A stretch of DNA of 12,954 nt, from NCBI GenBank assembly GCA_035555975.1, contig DATMFV010000114.1:1-12954 (forward strand). Direction: 5' to 3'. The stretch comes from DATMFV01 sp035555975 (lineage in GTDB: Bacteria > Verrucomicrobiota > Verrucomicrobiia > Chthoniobacterales > Chthoniobacteraceae). The notes under the pieces are model-generated. The model ran no database searches and was not told where the DNA came from. It saw only the letters and a program-made list of their open reading frames with translations. This document shows positions 5,802-12,954 of this stretch, one piece after another (within the stretch, counting starts at the first letter, position 1; each line of letters opens with the position of its first letter). The position numbers were made by a program, and so were the translations under genes.

Positions 5802-6683
5802 ATGAGCACGCCAAACCCGGCGGTGCCCCTGGGCGTACGCAGCATTGGCCATTACCGCCTGCGCCGCGGCAACAGCGACTATCCGATCAGGAAGAATTTC
5901 GTCCAGGTTTTCTGGTCGATCAAAGGCGTGGGCATCATCGGTCGCGACGGCCGCCCTCATGAGCTCAAGCCGGGGATGATCGCGTTCTATTTTCCGGGCG
6001 ATCTTCACGATGTCCGGTTTGCCGGGCCGGGGCTGGCGTGGGAATACCGCTGGTTTACCCTCGACGGGGAACTTGCCCTGCCGATCGTCAAAGGGTTCCG
6101 GTTTGACAATCACCGCGTCTACTATGCCGATGAGGCCCCGGTCGCCCTGTTTGAAAAGCTGACCGACTGCGTGCGCAATGTCACGGTCAGCGGCGAGATC
6201 GAAGCCGGTGCGATCGGTTTCGAGATCTTGAGCAAGGCCGCCGAGCGGGCAAGACCGTGGAAGGAGGAGGGCCTCCAGCGCAAAATGAGACCGCTGGCCC
6301 CCGGCCGCACCAACGCGATGGACGATTTCCGCAAACGGGCCGTTTCCCTTCTCCATGAACATTGGCGCGATCCCGGTTACGGCGTCGAACAGATCGCGGA
6401 GGAACTGGACCTCCACCGCTCGACCTTTTCCCGGAAGTTCCACACCGCTTTCGGGCTTTCGCCCTCCGACTATCTTTTACGCTGGAGAGTGCAGAACGCG
6501 CTCAATCTGCTGCGGGACTCCCATCGGCCGATTGCCGAAGTCGCGCGGTCGTGCGGCTGGGAGGATTCCAACTATTTCGCGCGCTGCGTCCGCAAGGCGA
6601 CCGGCATGTCGCCCAGCGAATTCCGCCGCATCGGTCCGACCGGGCCGATGGGGAACCCGATGCCGGAGACTTTTTCCGGCTGA
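5802..6683 (+). CDS. AraC family transcriptional regulator
   Basis: The 293-residue product has a cupin-like ligand-binding domain at about 15-90 ('PGMIAFYFPGDLHDVRF' fits the AraC_binding fold) and a linker. A C-terminal AraC DNA-binding domain lies at about 175-278, with two helix-turn-helix motifs: 'YGVEQIAEELDLHRSTFSRK' and 'RPIAEVARSCGWEDSNYFAR', then the family hallmark 'TGMSPSEFRR'. Such proteins bind a sugar or its breakdown product and activate or repress nearby catabolic genes. The gene is divergent from the GH4 operon, so that operon is the likely target. The ATG at 5802 gives a normal N-terminus. ATG 5787 (AGG directly abutting) and TTG 5742 would add a hydrophobic extension unusual for this family. 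Ribosome binding signals are poor for all three. ruvA follows after 46 bp and may have its own promoter. Confidence 0.9.
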   Translation: MSTPNPAVPLGVRSIGHYRLRRGNSDYPIRKNFVQVFWSIKGVGIIGRDGRPHELKPGMIAFYFPGDLHDVRFAGPGLAWEYRWFTLDGELALPIVKGFRFDNHRVYYADEAPVALFEKLTDCVRNVTVSGEIEAGAIGFEILSKAAERARPWKEEGLQRKMRPLAPGRTNAMDDFRKRAVSLLHEHWRDPGYGVEQIAEELDLHRSTFSRKFHTAFGLSPSDYLLRWRVQNALNLLRDSHRPIAEVARSCGWEDSNYFARCVRKATGMSPSEFRRIGPTGPMGNPMPETFSG

Positions 6684-6719
6684 TGCGGAACGCTCTCCTT
6701 TTGAAGTTGAACTTTGCCC

Positions 6720-6723
6720 GGAG
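6720..6723 (+). promoter_or_regulatory. Ribosome binding site of ruvA
   Basis: GGAG lies six bases before ATG 6730 and supports that start. The alternative GTG 6742 would give the more typical RuvA N-terminus Met-Ile-Thr-Phe, but its G-run is only one base away. Confidence 0.55.
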
Positions 6724-6729
6724 CGCTTC

Positions 6730-7347
6730 ATGCTTTGGGGTGTGATCACTTTTCTGGAAGGTACGCTGGCCGAGGCGTTTCCCACCCACGTGGTGGTGAA
6801 CGTCCACGGCGTCGGCTATCATGTCCTCATCCCTCTTTCGAGCTACGACAAGCTCCCCCCCGTCGGCCAGCCGCTCAAGATCCTGACCCACCTCCAGGTC
6901 CGCGAAGATGCCCATATCCTCTACGGATTCATGAGCCAGGAGGAGCGCGATCTTTTCCGGCTGCTCGTCAACCATGTCACCGGCATCGGGCCGAAACTGG
7001 CAATGGCTGTCCTTGCCGGGATGAGTGTCGTCAACTTCAAGGCCGCCGTGGTCAACGGGGAGACGAGCCTCATCTCCAAGATCCCCGGGCTCGGCAAGAA
7101 AACGGCGGAACGGATCGTCCTCGAACTCAAAGACAAGGTCGGTATTGCCGCCGCGTGGGAAGCCGCTTCCGCGCAGAACGCCCCGAGCGCGCGCGATCTC
7201 CAGATCAACGACGCCGTCCTCGCCCTCATCTCCCTCGGTTACAAGCAGGTCGACGCCCACAAGGCGGTCAAAGCGGCCATCGGAGCCTCCGAAACCGACC
7301 TCTCCGCCGAAGAACTCGTACGCCACGCGCTCAAACGGCTGATCTGA
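6730..7347 (+). CDS. ruvA: Holliday junction branch migration protein RuvA
   Basis: The 205-residue product has the standard RuvA length and order. The N-terminal OB-fold is at about 1-65 ('FLEGTLAEAFPTHVVVNVHGVGY', with R-E-D-A and L-Y-G-F after it). Two helix-hairpin-helix motifs follow at about 75-95 ('VTGIGPKLAMAVL') and 115-135 ('IPGLGKKTAERIVLELKDK'). A flexible linker leads to the C-terminal RuvB-binding domain ('DAVLALISLGYKQVDAHKAV'). RuvA tetramers bind four-way junctions and load the RuvB motor for branch migration. ruvB and ruvC are not in this window, so ruvA stands apart from its partners here. It sits between an AraC gene and an ATP-grasp-like gene, with no sign of functional linkage. 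It is the best phylogenetic marker in the window. Confidence 0.95.
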   Translation: MLWGVITFLEGTLAEAFPTHVVVNVHGVGYHVLIPLSSYDKLPPVGQPLKILTHLQVREDAHILYGFMSQEERDLFRLLVNHVTGIGPKLAMAVLAGMSVVNFKAAVVNGETSLISKIPGLGKKTAERIVLELKDKVGIAAAWEAASAQNAPSARDLQINDAVLALISLGYKQVDAHKAVKAAIGASETDLSAEELVRHALKRLI

Positions 7348-7396
7348 TCCACGCCCCAACGCCTTAAAAAAAACCTCCGTGTCGCAACCCAATATC

Positions 7397-8725
7397 ATGG
7401 ACTCCAACGAGATTGCCAAGGCCGAGGCGATTACCAATGCCTTGCCCGAAGAAGGGCTTTTTTCCGAAAAATCGTGGCTCGTCTCCCCCACCCCCTTCAT
7501 GGTGGAAGATCGCTTCGCCGACGAACTCGAAAAGCTCGGCTACCGGCTTCACCTTTTCGTCCAGGCGTGCAACCAGCTTTACTTCGCCAGCGTGAAAGGC
7601 CGCCAGCCGCGCTGGATCGCCGAATTGCTCGACCGGGGCAAACCGCCGCACCTCATCGAAGCCGCCCGCCGCGCGCGGATGGAACTTCCCCCGGTCATCC
7701 GGCCCGACCTCGTGTTGACCGAAGAAGGCTTTGCCATCGCGGAACTCGACAGCGTCCCCGGCGGCATCGGCCTGACCGCGTGGCTCGGGCGCGCCTACGG
7801 CGAACTCGGCTACGACCTGCTCGGCGGCGCATCAGGAATGTTCGAAGGGTTTGCCGCCATCACGCCGGAAGGGGCCGACATTGTCGTTTCCGACGAGGCG
7901 GCCACCTACCGCCCGGAGATGCGCTGGCTCGCCGGGGAACTCAACCAACGCTTCGCCCCCGCCTGCTGGGAAGTGCTCGACACCGGTGCCGACTCCGGGC
8001 CGCTGCCGATCCGCCGCCCCCCTGCGAGCGTCTACCGCTTTTTCGAGCTTTTCGACCTCCCCAACCTCCCCGCCACCGCCCCGCTGCTGGAGGAAGCGGC
8101 TGCCGGGACGCTCCGGGTCACTCCGCCCTTCAAACCGTTCCTGGAGGAAAAACTCTGGTTCGCCCTTTTCTGGCTCAAACCGTTGCGGGAATTCTGGCGG
8201 CGGGAGTTGAGCGAACGCCAGTTCCTCAACCTGCAAAAGGTGATCCCGTACACCTGGCTGGTCGATCCCGCGCCGCTGCCGCCGCACGCCGTTCTGCCGC
8301 AACTGGAGGTCAACGACTGGGGAGAAGTGATGGCGTTTTCCCAGAAACAGCGCGATCTCATCCTGAAAATCAGCGGTTTTTCCGAACTGGCGTGGGGAAG
8401 CCGGGGGGTCCATCTCGCCTCCGACCTCCCGCAAAACGAGTGGAAAGCGGTGCTGGAGGAAGCGCTCGCCTCCTACGGCGAACACCCCTACCTGCTGCAA
8501 CGCTTCCACAAAGGGCGGCTCACCCCGCAGCGTTACCTCGACCCCGCCGACGGCACGCTCAAGACGATGAACGGCCGCGTCCGGCTCTGCCCGTACTACT
8601 TCATCGAAAACGGCAAGGCCCGCCTGCGCGGCGCATTGGCCACGATCTGCCCGGCGGACAAAAAGCTCCTCCACGGTATGAGCGACGCCATCATCGTCCC
8701 GACGGCAGTGGCCCCGCGACCATGA
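7397..8725 (+). CDS. ATP-grasp-like protein (glutathionylspermidine synthase-like, possibly circularly permuted)
   Basis: This encodes a cytoplasmic protein of 442 residues with no named function that I recognise. 'RPDLVLTEEGFAIAELDSVPGGIG' at about 102-125 resembles the acidic metal/substrate segment of the glutathionylspermidine synthase and circularly permuted ATP-grasp groups. Further on, 'LKISGFSELAWGSRGV' at about 323-338 looks like the nucleotide-binding Lys and Gly/Ser loop. 'YLLQRFHKGR' and 'ALATICPADKKLLHG' complete the pattern. Such enzymes use ATP to join a carboxylate to an amine or thiol through an acyl-phosphate. The substrate is unknown. The start is uncertain: ATG 7397 or GTG 7379; neither has a Shine-Dalgarno sequence. 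The stop overlaps the thioesterase start as ATGA, so the two are translated together and may share a pathway. It begins 49 bp after ruvA. Confidence 0.6.
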   Translation: MDSNEIAKAEAITNALPEEGLFSEKSWLVSPTPFMVEDRFADELEKLGYRLHLFVQACNQLYFASVKGRQPRWIAELLDRGKPPHLIEAARRARMELPPVIRPDLVLTEEGFAIAELDSVPGGIGLTAWLGRAYGELGYDLLGGASGMFEGFAAITPEGADIVVSDEAATYRPEMRWLAGELNQRFAPACWEVLDTGADSGPLPIRRPPASVYRFFELFDLPNLPATAPLLEEAAAGTLRVTPPFKPFLEEKLWFALFWLKPLREFWRRELSERQFLNLQKVIPYTWLVDPAPLPPHAVLPQLEVNDWGEVMAFSQKQRDLILKISGFSELAWGSRGVHLASDLPQNEWKAVLEEALASYGEHPYLLQRFHKGRLTPQRYLDPADGTLKTMNGRVRLCPYYFIENGKARLRGALATICPADKKLLHGMSDAIIVPTAVAPRP

Positions 8726-9063
8726 CCAGCTACCACCTCGTCACGCCGAGCGAGCTCAACCACCATCAAACCTGGTTTGGCGGATCGGCCATGGCCGCGG
8801 CTGACAAGGCGGCCTACATTGCCGCCAGTTTGAGGTTCAAAAATGCCTCTTTCGTCACAAAGTTCTTCGACTCCTTTGACTTCGTGAGTCCCGCAAAGTC
8901 GGGCGACATTGTCAAAATCGACGCGGAAATCGTCAGAATCGGGCAGACCTCCGTGACGGTCAGGGTAGTGGCTGACAACCAGATCACCGGGGAGAAACTC
9001 TTCGAAAGCACGGCCGTGCTGGTCAATCTCCGCGACGGGAAGAAGGCGGCTCTGGAAGGTTGA
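8722..9063 (+). CDS. Small hotdog-fold acyl-CoA thioesterase-like protein
   Basis: The 113-residue product covers a single hotdog domain, the usual size. The hallmark is near the N-terminus: 'ELNHHQTWFGGSAMAAADKAA' at about 10-30 fits the N..(G/Q)..FGG.(L/A)M...D.AA pattern of acyl-CoA hydrolases, with Asp28 and Asn/His near 12-14 as likely active-site residues. The rest, 'FVSPAKSGDIVKIDAEIVRIGQTSV' split over strands, is the typical second half. It should hydrolyse or bind an acyl-CoA or related thioester in the cytoplasm. The ATG overlaps the ATP-grasp-like stop (ATGA), so the genes are coupled. Its last 41 bp overlap the convergent heparinase-like gene. The specific substrate is not readable. 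Confidence 0.75.
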   Translation: MTSYHLVTPSELNHHQTWFGGSAMAAADKAAYIAASLRFKNASFVTKFFDSFDFVSPAKSGDIVKIDAEIVRIGQTSVTVRVVADNQITGEKLFESTAVLVNLRDGKKAALEG

Positions 9064-11713
9064 AGCCCCGCCCTTTCCTGACGCTATCGGAGGCGGTCGA
9101 TTTCAGGTCATCGGTTCCATTCCATGTCATCACCTCCGAGCGCCAGATTCGCCCGTCGGGAAACTCGCTGATCGCCTGAATTTCATGGATGATATCGGCT
9201 TTGAGGTCGGGCAGAAGCAACCATGCGAGGACGGTCGGGCGGGGTTGGAACTGACGACGCCAGTTTCCGCCCCCCTTTTCCCGGTAAAGCACGGAATGGA
9301 GGGCCGGCTCGGTAAGCTTCCATGTCAGCCTGGCATGCCGCCGCACCGTGGTCAGCCCGTCAACCCCGCTCCATCGGCTGATGGCGATACCCCCGGGGTT
9401 GAGGGATGAGTCCGTTACCGGTTTCACCGGAACCCGCCCGCTCTCCTCCCCCAAAAGACGCCCGTTCCATTGCCCTCCCACCCTGTGCTCCTCCAGCAGG
9501 TCGCCGACCCATTGCCCCGGCCCGGGATCGCTCGCCAGAAATACCAGCCTGCCCTTTTCCAACACCGCCACAAAGGGGCGCTCCGCCGAACCAGCCGCTT
9601 CCCAATAGATGGTTGTCGCCGCTTCCCCATCGCTCCCCACGGCGACACCCCGAATCCCTTCCGCCGTTGCCACGGGCGTGATGGACAAAGGCGGAGCCGT
9701 TTCACTCCCGGCGCGCAGGAGAGTTTCAAAACGAACCCGCCTCCCCTCCTGCCTGGCCTGGATGAAATAACCGGGAGCATCTCCTCCGGTTTCATACGTT
9801 CTCTTCCGCCATGGCGAGGTCAGGGAATGAATTTCGACCCTCCTCTTCTGTGAACGGAGAATGCCCTCTTTTCCATTCAACTCAGGAAGAAGCTCTCCCG
9901 TGTGGGCCTGCCAGAGTACGGAATGTCGGGCGTTTGCGGAAACATCGTCGAGCAGCAAAAAAAGACCGGGCTTGATAAAAAGAACTCTGCGGCGCGTACG
10001 GACCCGACCGGCTTCCCAGCCGAGATGATCCGCATCCAGATAGTCTATTTTGGCGGAAGTATACCCGTTTCGCAATGAACCGCTTTCCCTGGTGAACGCG
10101 CCGCCTTCAATGAGGATATTGTTGGAGAGCCGAGGCGTCCGTTGGTAGCCCGGCGGATAACCCCGTGCGTAACCTGCCCTCCCCTGAAGTTTGACAAAGA
10201 AAGGGATGCCATCGTGCCATAAGTTAAACCCGAGGGCTTCATACCCGGAGTGGTATACCTTTTCCGAAGCCTTGTAGGACAACGCCATGACGGAGCCCTT
10301 CCCGCTCCAGTCAGGGCGAAGGATCGCCCAGCCGGTGTCTGGAAAGATCACCGAGGCGCAGGAGGGATGGTCCGCTTCTTTTTCAATCCGCAGAGCGTCG
10401 GGCGCTTCAGCGGAAAGAGGGGAAAGAAAGGCTCGCACCGCTTTTCCCAAGAGAGGAGTGGCGGCCGGTCGGCGATCAAGCGGCCACGCTCCGCCAAAAG
10501 CGAGCGCCGCCCAGGCGTCACGGGCGGCTGCGGTGCCGGGGCCACGCGCGCTGTCGCCAAATGGAAACTTGAGTTGATGCGGGTCGGAAAGGCCGACGAA
10601 GAACTGATGGAGACGATAAACGTTCTCCCGAAAATGTGCCGGAAACGCCACCCCATACCGCGAGAACATCATATAACACCATTCAAACTGGGCCGCGATC
10701 TGGTTTGCATAGTCGTAGGAATATTCGATGACTCCTCCGTCCGGAAGGATCATCCGGTCGCTATGAACGCCGATTCCCTCGGCAGCATGTCGTGTCCACT
10801 CTGCGGAAACTGAAATCTCCGGGAACGTGACAGCCACTGCCAGCATCCCCTGAAGCTGATAGAGAATCCAGTTTCCATAGCCAAAAGGGTTATACCCGGG
10901 CCAGGGACCATAAGGGACCGTCGTATAGCGAAGGTAACGTCCCCGTTCCACAAAGCTTTTGAGAAAATCGAGGTGATCCCTTTCCGTGAGCCCCTTCCAG
11001 CCGCAGATCAATCCATACGCCTCCACCAACATCGGGGTGCCCGCCCCCGCCGTGAGCGGGTGCCACATGGTCCTCAACTTTCCCGCAGCGCTTTGGACCT
11101 TTCCCGCAGGGGGACGAACTTTCCGGTAATAGGCAAGCGCCAGATCGCGCACCGCCGCCGCCCATTTTTCTTCTCCCGTAAGTCGGTAGAGCCAGGCCCA
11201 TCGCAGAAGTTCCTGGTAAGGCGGTTCCTTCGGGATCAAATCGCGTGAAAGCAACCGCCCCCTGGCGTCAAACCATTCGTCATACGATCGGCTGGCGGAA
11301 AGTCGCTGATCGCTTCCTGTAAACCCCCATATCTCCGCCAGCAGCGCCGGTGTTTCCTGCCACCTCGCACGCACCGCCGCGATCAGTTCTTCCGTGCCGC
11401 TCCCTTCGGGAAGGGTAAGAAGCGAGCGCAGTTCCTGATCGCTCATCGGTTTTCGGGTGGGGAAAAAACCGCGTTCCCGCAGGTTACGATAGTCCGCTAC
11501 GGAAAGCACCGCCTGCCCTGTGCGAACCTCTCCATCGCGCTCCACCAGTTGCTCCGCGACCCCCTCCGGATAAGGCCCGGAAAGCGGGGGAGCCTGTTTC
11601 TGCGGCTCGGAACGCACCCGAATATTCTCCTCCCGGCCAAGAGGCGGTTCCTGCGCCTGCGCCGGGAAAGCGGCAAACCAGAGGAAGAAAGCAATGACCA
11701 GGCGAAGAAACAT
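9023..11713 (-). CDS. Secreted heparinase II/III-like polysaccharide lyase
   Basis: The 896-residue product begins with a clear signal peptide ('LRLVIAFFLWFAAFPAQA', cut near residue 20). A Pro/Glu-rich segment follows, then an alpha/alpha-toroid domain at about 110-410 ('WAWLYRLTGEEKWAAAVRDL', 'YGNWILYQLQGMLAVAVTFP', 'GVIEYSYDYANQIAAQF'). From about 440 an antiparallel beta-sandwich carries the heparinase II/III-type core: 'YHSGYEALGFNLWHDGIPFF', then 'RLSNNILIEGG' where relatives usually have H-N-T-V. Tyr/His residues near 333-350 and 487-488 are the likely base/acid set. Family enzymes cleave uronate-containing polysaccharides (heparin, alginate, ulvan-like) by beta-elimination. About 170 extra beta-rich residues follow the sandwich. 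The gene lies 20 bp after the TIM-barrel gene with GGAGG before its ATG. Its 3' end overlaps the thioesterase gene. Substrate not determinable. Confidence 0.8.
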   Translation of the reverse strand: MFLRLVIAFFLWFAAFPAQAQEPPLGREENIRVRSEPQKQAPPLSGPYPEGVAEQLVERDGEVRTGQAVLSVADYRNLRERGFFPTRKPMSDQELRSLLTLPEGSGTEELIAAVRARWQETPALLAEIWGFTGSDQRLSASRSYDEWFDARGRLLSRDLIPKEPPYQELLRWAWLYRLTGEEKWAAAVRDLALAYYRKVRPPAGKVQSAAGKLRTMWHPLTAGAGTPMLVEAYGLICGWKGLTERDHLDFLKSFVERGRYLRYTTVPYGPWPGYNPFGYGNWILYQLQGMLAVAVTFPEISVSAEWTRHAAEGIGVHSDRMILPDGGVIEYSYDYANQIAAQFEWCYMMFSRYGVAFPAHFRENVYRLHQFFVGLSDPHQLKFPFGDSARGPGTAAARDAWAALAFGGAWPLDRRPAATPLLGKAVRAFLSPLSAEAPDALRIEKEADHPSCASVIFPDTGWAILRPDWSGKGSVMALSYKASEKVYHSGYEALGFNLWHDGIPFFVKLQGRAGYARGYPPGYQRTPRLSNNILIEGGAFTRESGSLRNGYTSAKIDYLDADHLGWEAGRVRTRRRVLFIKPGLFLLLDDVSANARHSVLWQAHTGELLPELNGKEGILRSQKRRVEIHSLTSPWRKRTYETGGDAPGYFIQARQEGRRVRFETLLRAGSETAPPLSITPVATAEGIRGVAVGSDGEAATTIYWEAAGSAERPFVAVLEKGRLVFLASDPGPGQWVGDLLEEHRVGGQWNGRLLGEESGRVPVKPVTDSSLNPGGIAISRWSGVDGLTTVRRHARLTWKLTEPALHSVLYREKGGGNWRRQFQPRPTVLAWLLLPDLKADIIHEIQAISEFPDGRIWRSEVMTWNGTDDLKSTASDSVRKGRGFNLPEPPSSRRGD

Positions 11714-11722
11714 GAAAAGGCG

Positions 11723-11727
11723 CCTCC
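11723..11727 (-). promoter_or_regulatory. Ribosome binding site of the heparinase-like gene
   Basis: A perfect GGAGG on the minus strand lies nine bases before ATG 11713, inside the 20-bp gap after the TIM-barrel gene stop. It fixes the start and supports co-transcription with independent initiation. Confidence 0.7.
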
Positions 11728-11733
11728 GAAAAA

Positions 11734-12780
11734 CTAGCAGAACGAAACAGCCTCCCCAGGGGTAGCTGTATAGCGTTGGAACGCCTCGTAATTCCTGCGG
11801 GCATACTCATTGTGATGCCAACCGATCTCGCCGTAAATGCCGACGCCTTCAAATCCGGACCGCGAAGCGATTTCACAGAGGCGGGCCACCCTTTCTGAAA
11901 GATCGCACTGGTCGGTCCGGTTCGCTATTGAAAAAAGATGGGCGAATCCCCGGTTGCGCTTCGGAAGAAGATCGCGGCGATCCGTACTTTCCTGCGAACG
12001 GGTCAGCGTCCATTGGCAGACCGCCTCCGCGGGGATTCGGTGGGAAAAGGCGGCGTTGCGGCGGAGCTGCTCCTCGGGAAAATCAGAATAGGTGGCATAA
12101 GAGATCTCGCGCCCGGGATGCTTCGCGATCAAGCCGCTGATCAATTCGCCATAGTGCAGAGCCAGCATCTGGAAAAATTCATTTTCCACGCCGTCAATCT
12201 CTGCACGTCGGGCGATGGAATGCTCATCCTGCGCCACAAAAAAGTCGCCCAACTCAAGATTGACCCCTCCGATGGAGAACGTTTCCAGCAGCCAGTCGAT
12301 TCCCTCCGTCAGCCATTCGATCACGCGCGGGTCAAGCGGGTTGAGCGTCGCCCCCCGTTCGACCGCCCCAAGCTCATCCACCTTCCGGTTGGCCACGACC
12401 AACTCCGGGTAGCGTTCCATCATCGTCCGTGCGGAGAAGGGGTGTTCGCCTTCATAATAGATTCCGCCATAGCCGCTGGTGCCCACGCCCGGGATCAGCG
12501 AAACACCCCGCTCCGCCGCGTAGTCGGCCAGCCGCCGCGCCGCCTCCACTCCTCCATGGCTGTCGCGAAGAAACCCCCAGATGACGATGCCGGGCGAAGG
12601 CGTCCACGACTTGACCGCATCAATCAACGCATAATAGTTTTCGAGAAATGCGCTCGTTCCGCCGGTAAATGGAAACGGCTGATCGGGGTAGGCCATGTCA
12701 GGGTTTCCGCGGCAGGGCGGGTCAGCCCACTGCATCCGGCTATCCCATGTCCAGAGGATATTTTGTGTCAGTGCATTCAT
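11734..12780 (-). CDS. TIM-barrel glycoside hydrolase-like protein, cytoplasmic
   Basis: The 348-residue product has no signal peptide and is predicted to be a (beta/alpha)8 barrel. The repeated strand/helix pattern is visible: 'GIVIWGFLRD' near 64-73, 'AERGVSLIPGVGTSGYGG' near 89-106, 'GGVNLELGDFFV' near 171-182 and 'GVGIYGEIGWHHNEY' near 312-326. Acidic residues at two strand ends, Glu in L-E-L-G-D and Glu in Y-G-E-I-G-W, are placed like the paired carboxylates of retaining glycosidases. I cannot name the family. ATG 12780 is preferred over TTG 12786, which would add two residues; only a weak GGAA precedes it. It is the first gene of a two-gene unit with the secreted heparinase-like enzyme 20 bp downstream. 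A role on imported oligosaccharides is inferred from this pairing and the absence of an export signal. Confidence 0.6.
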   Translation of the reverse strand: MNALTQNILWTWDSRMQWADPPCRGNPDMAYPDQPFPFTGGTSAFLENYYALIDAVKSWTPSPGIVIWGFLRDSHGGVEAARRLADYAAERGVSLIPGVGTSGYGGIYYEGEHPFSARTMMERYPELVVANRKVDELGAVERGATLNPLDPRVIEWLTEGIDWLLETFSIGGVNLELGDFFVAQDEHSIARRAEIDGVENEFFQMLALHYGELISGLIAKHPGREISYATYSDFPEEQLRRNAAFSHRIPAEAVCQWTLTRSQESTDRRDLLPKRNRGFAHLFSIANRTDQCDLSERVARLCEIASRSGFEGVGIYGEIGWHHNEYARRNYEAFQRYTATPGEAVSFC

Positions 12781-12918
12781 TGGCAAGTTCCGGTCAAACG
12801 CCCAGGGCGGCTCAGAGGCTGTGAAAAAATGATTTTAATGGCCTCGGAGCCCCTATTTTTAGCCTATAACGAAATTCCGACGACCGCCTGTATTCAAGGA
12901 ATACAGAAGGGAGAAGGA
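12781..12918. other. Intergenic region upstream of the TIM-barrel gene, A+T-richer
   Basis: This 138-bp stretch lies between the TIM-barrel gene start and a likely plus-strand gene start at 12919. It should hold promoters for both. I see GAGGC (12815-12819) paired with GCCTC (12841-12845), a small AAAAT-G-ATTTT palindrome (12826-12836), a TATAAC box (12865-12870) without a good -35, and a hairpin (listed separately). Lower G+C than the genes around it and the 'GAGGCTGTGAAAAAAT' string are compatible with the end of an insertion sequence, but the other end is not in the window. Confidence 0.4.
12888..12906. repeat. Perfect 8-bp hairpin CTGTATTC-AAG-GAATACAG
   Basis: The arms CTGTATTC (12888-12895) and GAATACAG (12899-12906) pair perfectly around a three-base loop. 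It lies 12 bases upstream of a likely start codon at 12919 and just before its purine-rich ribosome binding site. It could be an operator, a 5' leader hairpin or part of a mobile element end. No T tract follows, so it is not a standard terminator. Confidence 0.5.
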
Positions 12919-12954
12919 ATGCAGTTAGAGGCAAAAAGAGGTGCTCCATGGCCT
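12919..12954 (+). CDS. Start of a plus-strand gene leaving the window
   Basis: Only twelve codons are visible, reading M-Q-L-E-A-K-R-G-A-P-W-P with no stop. The strong purine-rich leader AAGGGAGAAGGA directly before the ATG supports a real start. The fragment is too short to identify. A transposase or a gene divergent from the TIM-barrel unit are both possible. Confidence 0.35.
   Translation, partial: MQLEAKRGAPWP

Noticed and set aside
6704..6714. AAGTT-G-AACTT palindrome between the AraC gene and ruvA
   Set aside because: Too short to call an operator without conservation data, and no promoter is evident beside it.
7348..7396. A8 run after ruvA considered as a terminator
   Set aside because: No stem precedes the run, and on the plus strand it is A rather than T.
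6502..7500. 332-codon minus-strand open frame across the AraC gene end and ruvA
   Set aside because: It spans two unrelated genes in antisense; RuvA is unmistakable on the plus strand.
7474..8721. Upstream extension of the thioesterase frame inside the ATP-grasp-like gene
   Set aside because: The Arg/Pro/Ala-rich translation is a shadow frame; the real protein begins at the ATGA overlap at 8722, where the hotdog motif starts.
1..12954. tRNA, rRNA, CRISPR arrays, riboswitches and long direct repeats
   Set aside because: None was seen on either strand by eye; no regularly spaced repeat or cloverleaf was recognised.

Overview
The window is G+C rich (around 60% by eye) and reads as a polysaccharide-degradation region from a PVC-group bacterium, most likely a member of Verrucomicrobiota (Opitutae-like). 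The basis is the combination of a PEP-CTERM protein, an H-X9-DG pseudopilin, a DUF4838 protein, a heparinase II/III-like protein, and an AraC-type regulator divergent from a glycosidase operon. The lineage is an inference; no rRNA or complete marker set is present, and RuvA is the only good phylogenetic marker.

Layout. (a) 5684 down to 225, minus strand: a tightly packed run of five genes: GH4 family NAD-dependent glycosidase, PEP-CTERM protein, DUF4838 protein, type II secretion-like pseudopilin with H-X9-DG tail, and DUF3574 lipoprotein. A terminator-like hairpin with a T tract overlaps the last stop codon. A partial minus-strand reading frame follows and leaves the window at base 1. (b) 5685-5801: a divergent control region with two perfect inverted repeats. 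(c) 5802 to 9063, plus strand: AraC family regulator, ruvA, an ATP-grasp-like protein and a small hotdog thioesterase; the last two overlap by ATGA. (d) 12780 down to 9023, minus strand: a two-gene unit of a cytoplasmic TIM-barrel glycosidase-like protein and a large secreted heparinase II/III-like protein. The 3' end of the latter overlaps the convergent thioesterase gene by 41 bp. (e) 12781-12954: an A+T-richer stretch with an 8-bp hairpin and the first codons of a plus-strand gene that leaves the window.

How the genes may work together (inference): the AraC protein senses a sugar and controls the divergent GH4 operon. The exported DUF4838 and heparinase-like proteins would act on an extracellular or periplasmic, probably uronate-containing, polysaccharide. 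The PEP-CTERM protein, pseudopilin and lipoprotein would supply cell-envelope partners. The GH4 enzyme and the TIM-barrel protein, which have no signal peptide, would process imported fragments in the cytoplasm. ruvA and the ATP-grasp/thioesterase pair look like unrelated housekeeping or metabolic genes between the two polysaccharide units.

No tRNA, rRNA, CRISPR array or confident mobile element was seen. The most unusual unit is the five-gene operon that places a pseudopilin, a PEP-CTERM protein and a DUF3574 lipoprotein behind a GH4 enzyme.
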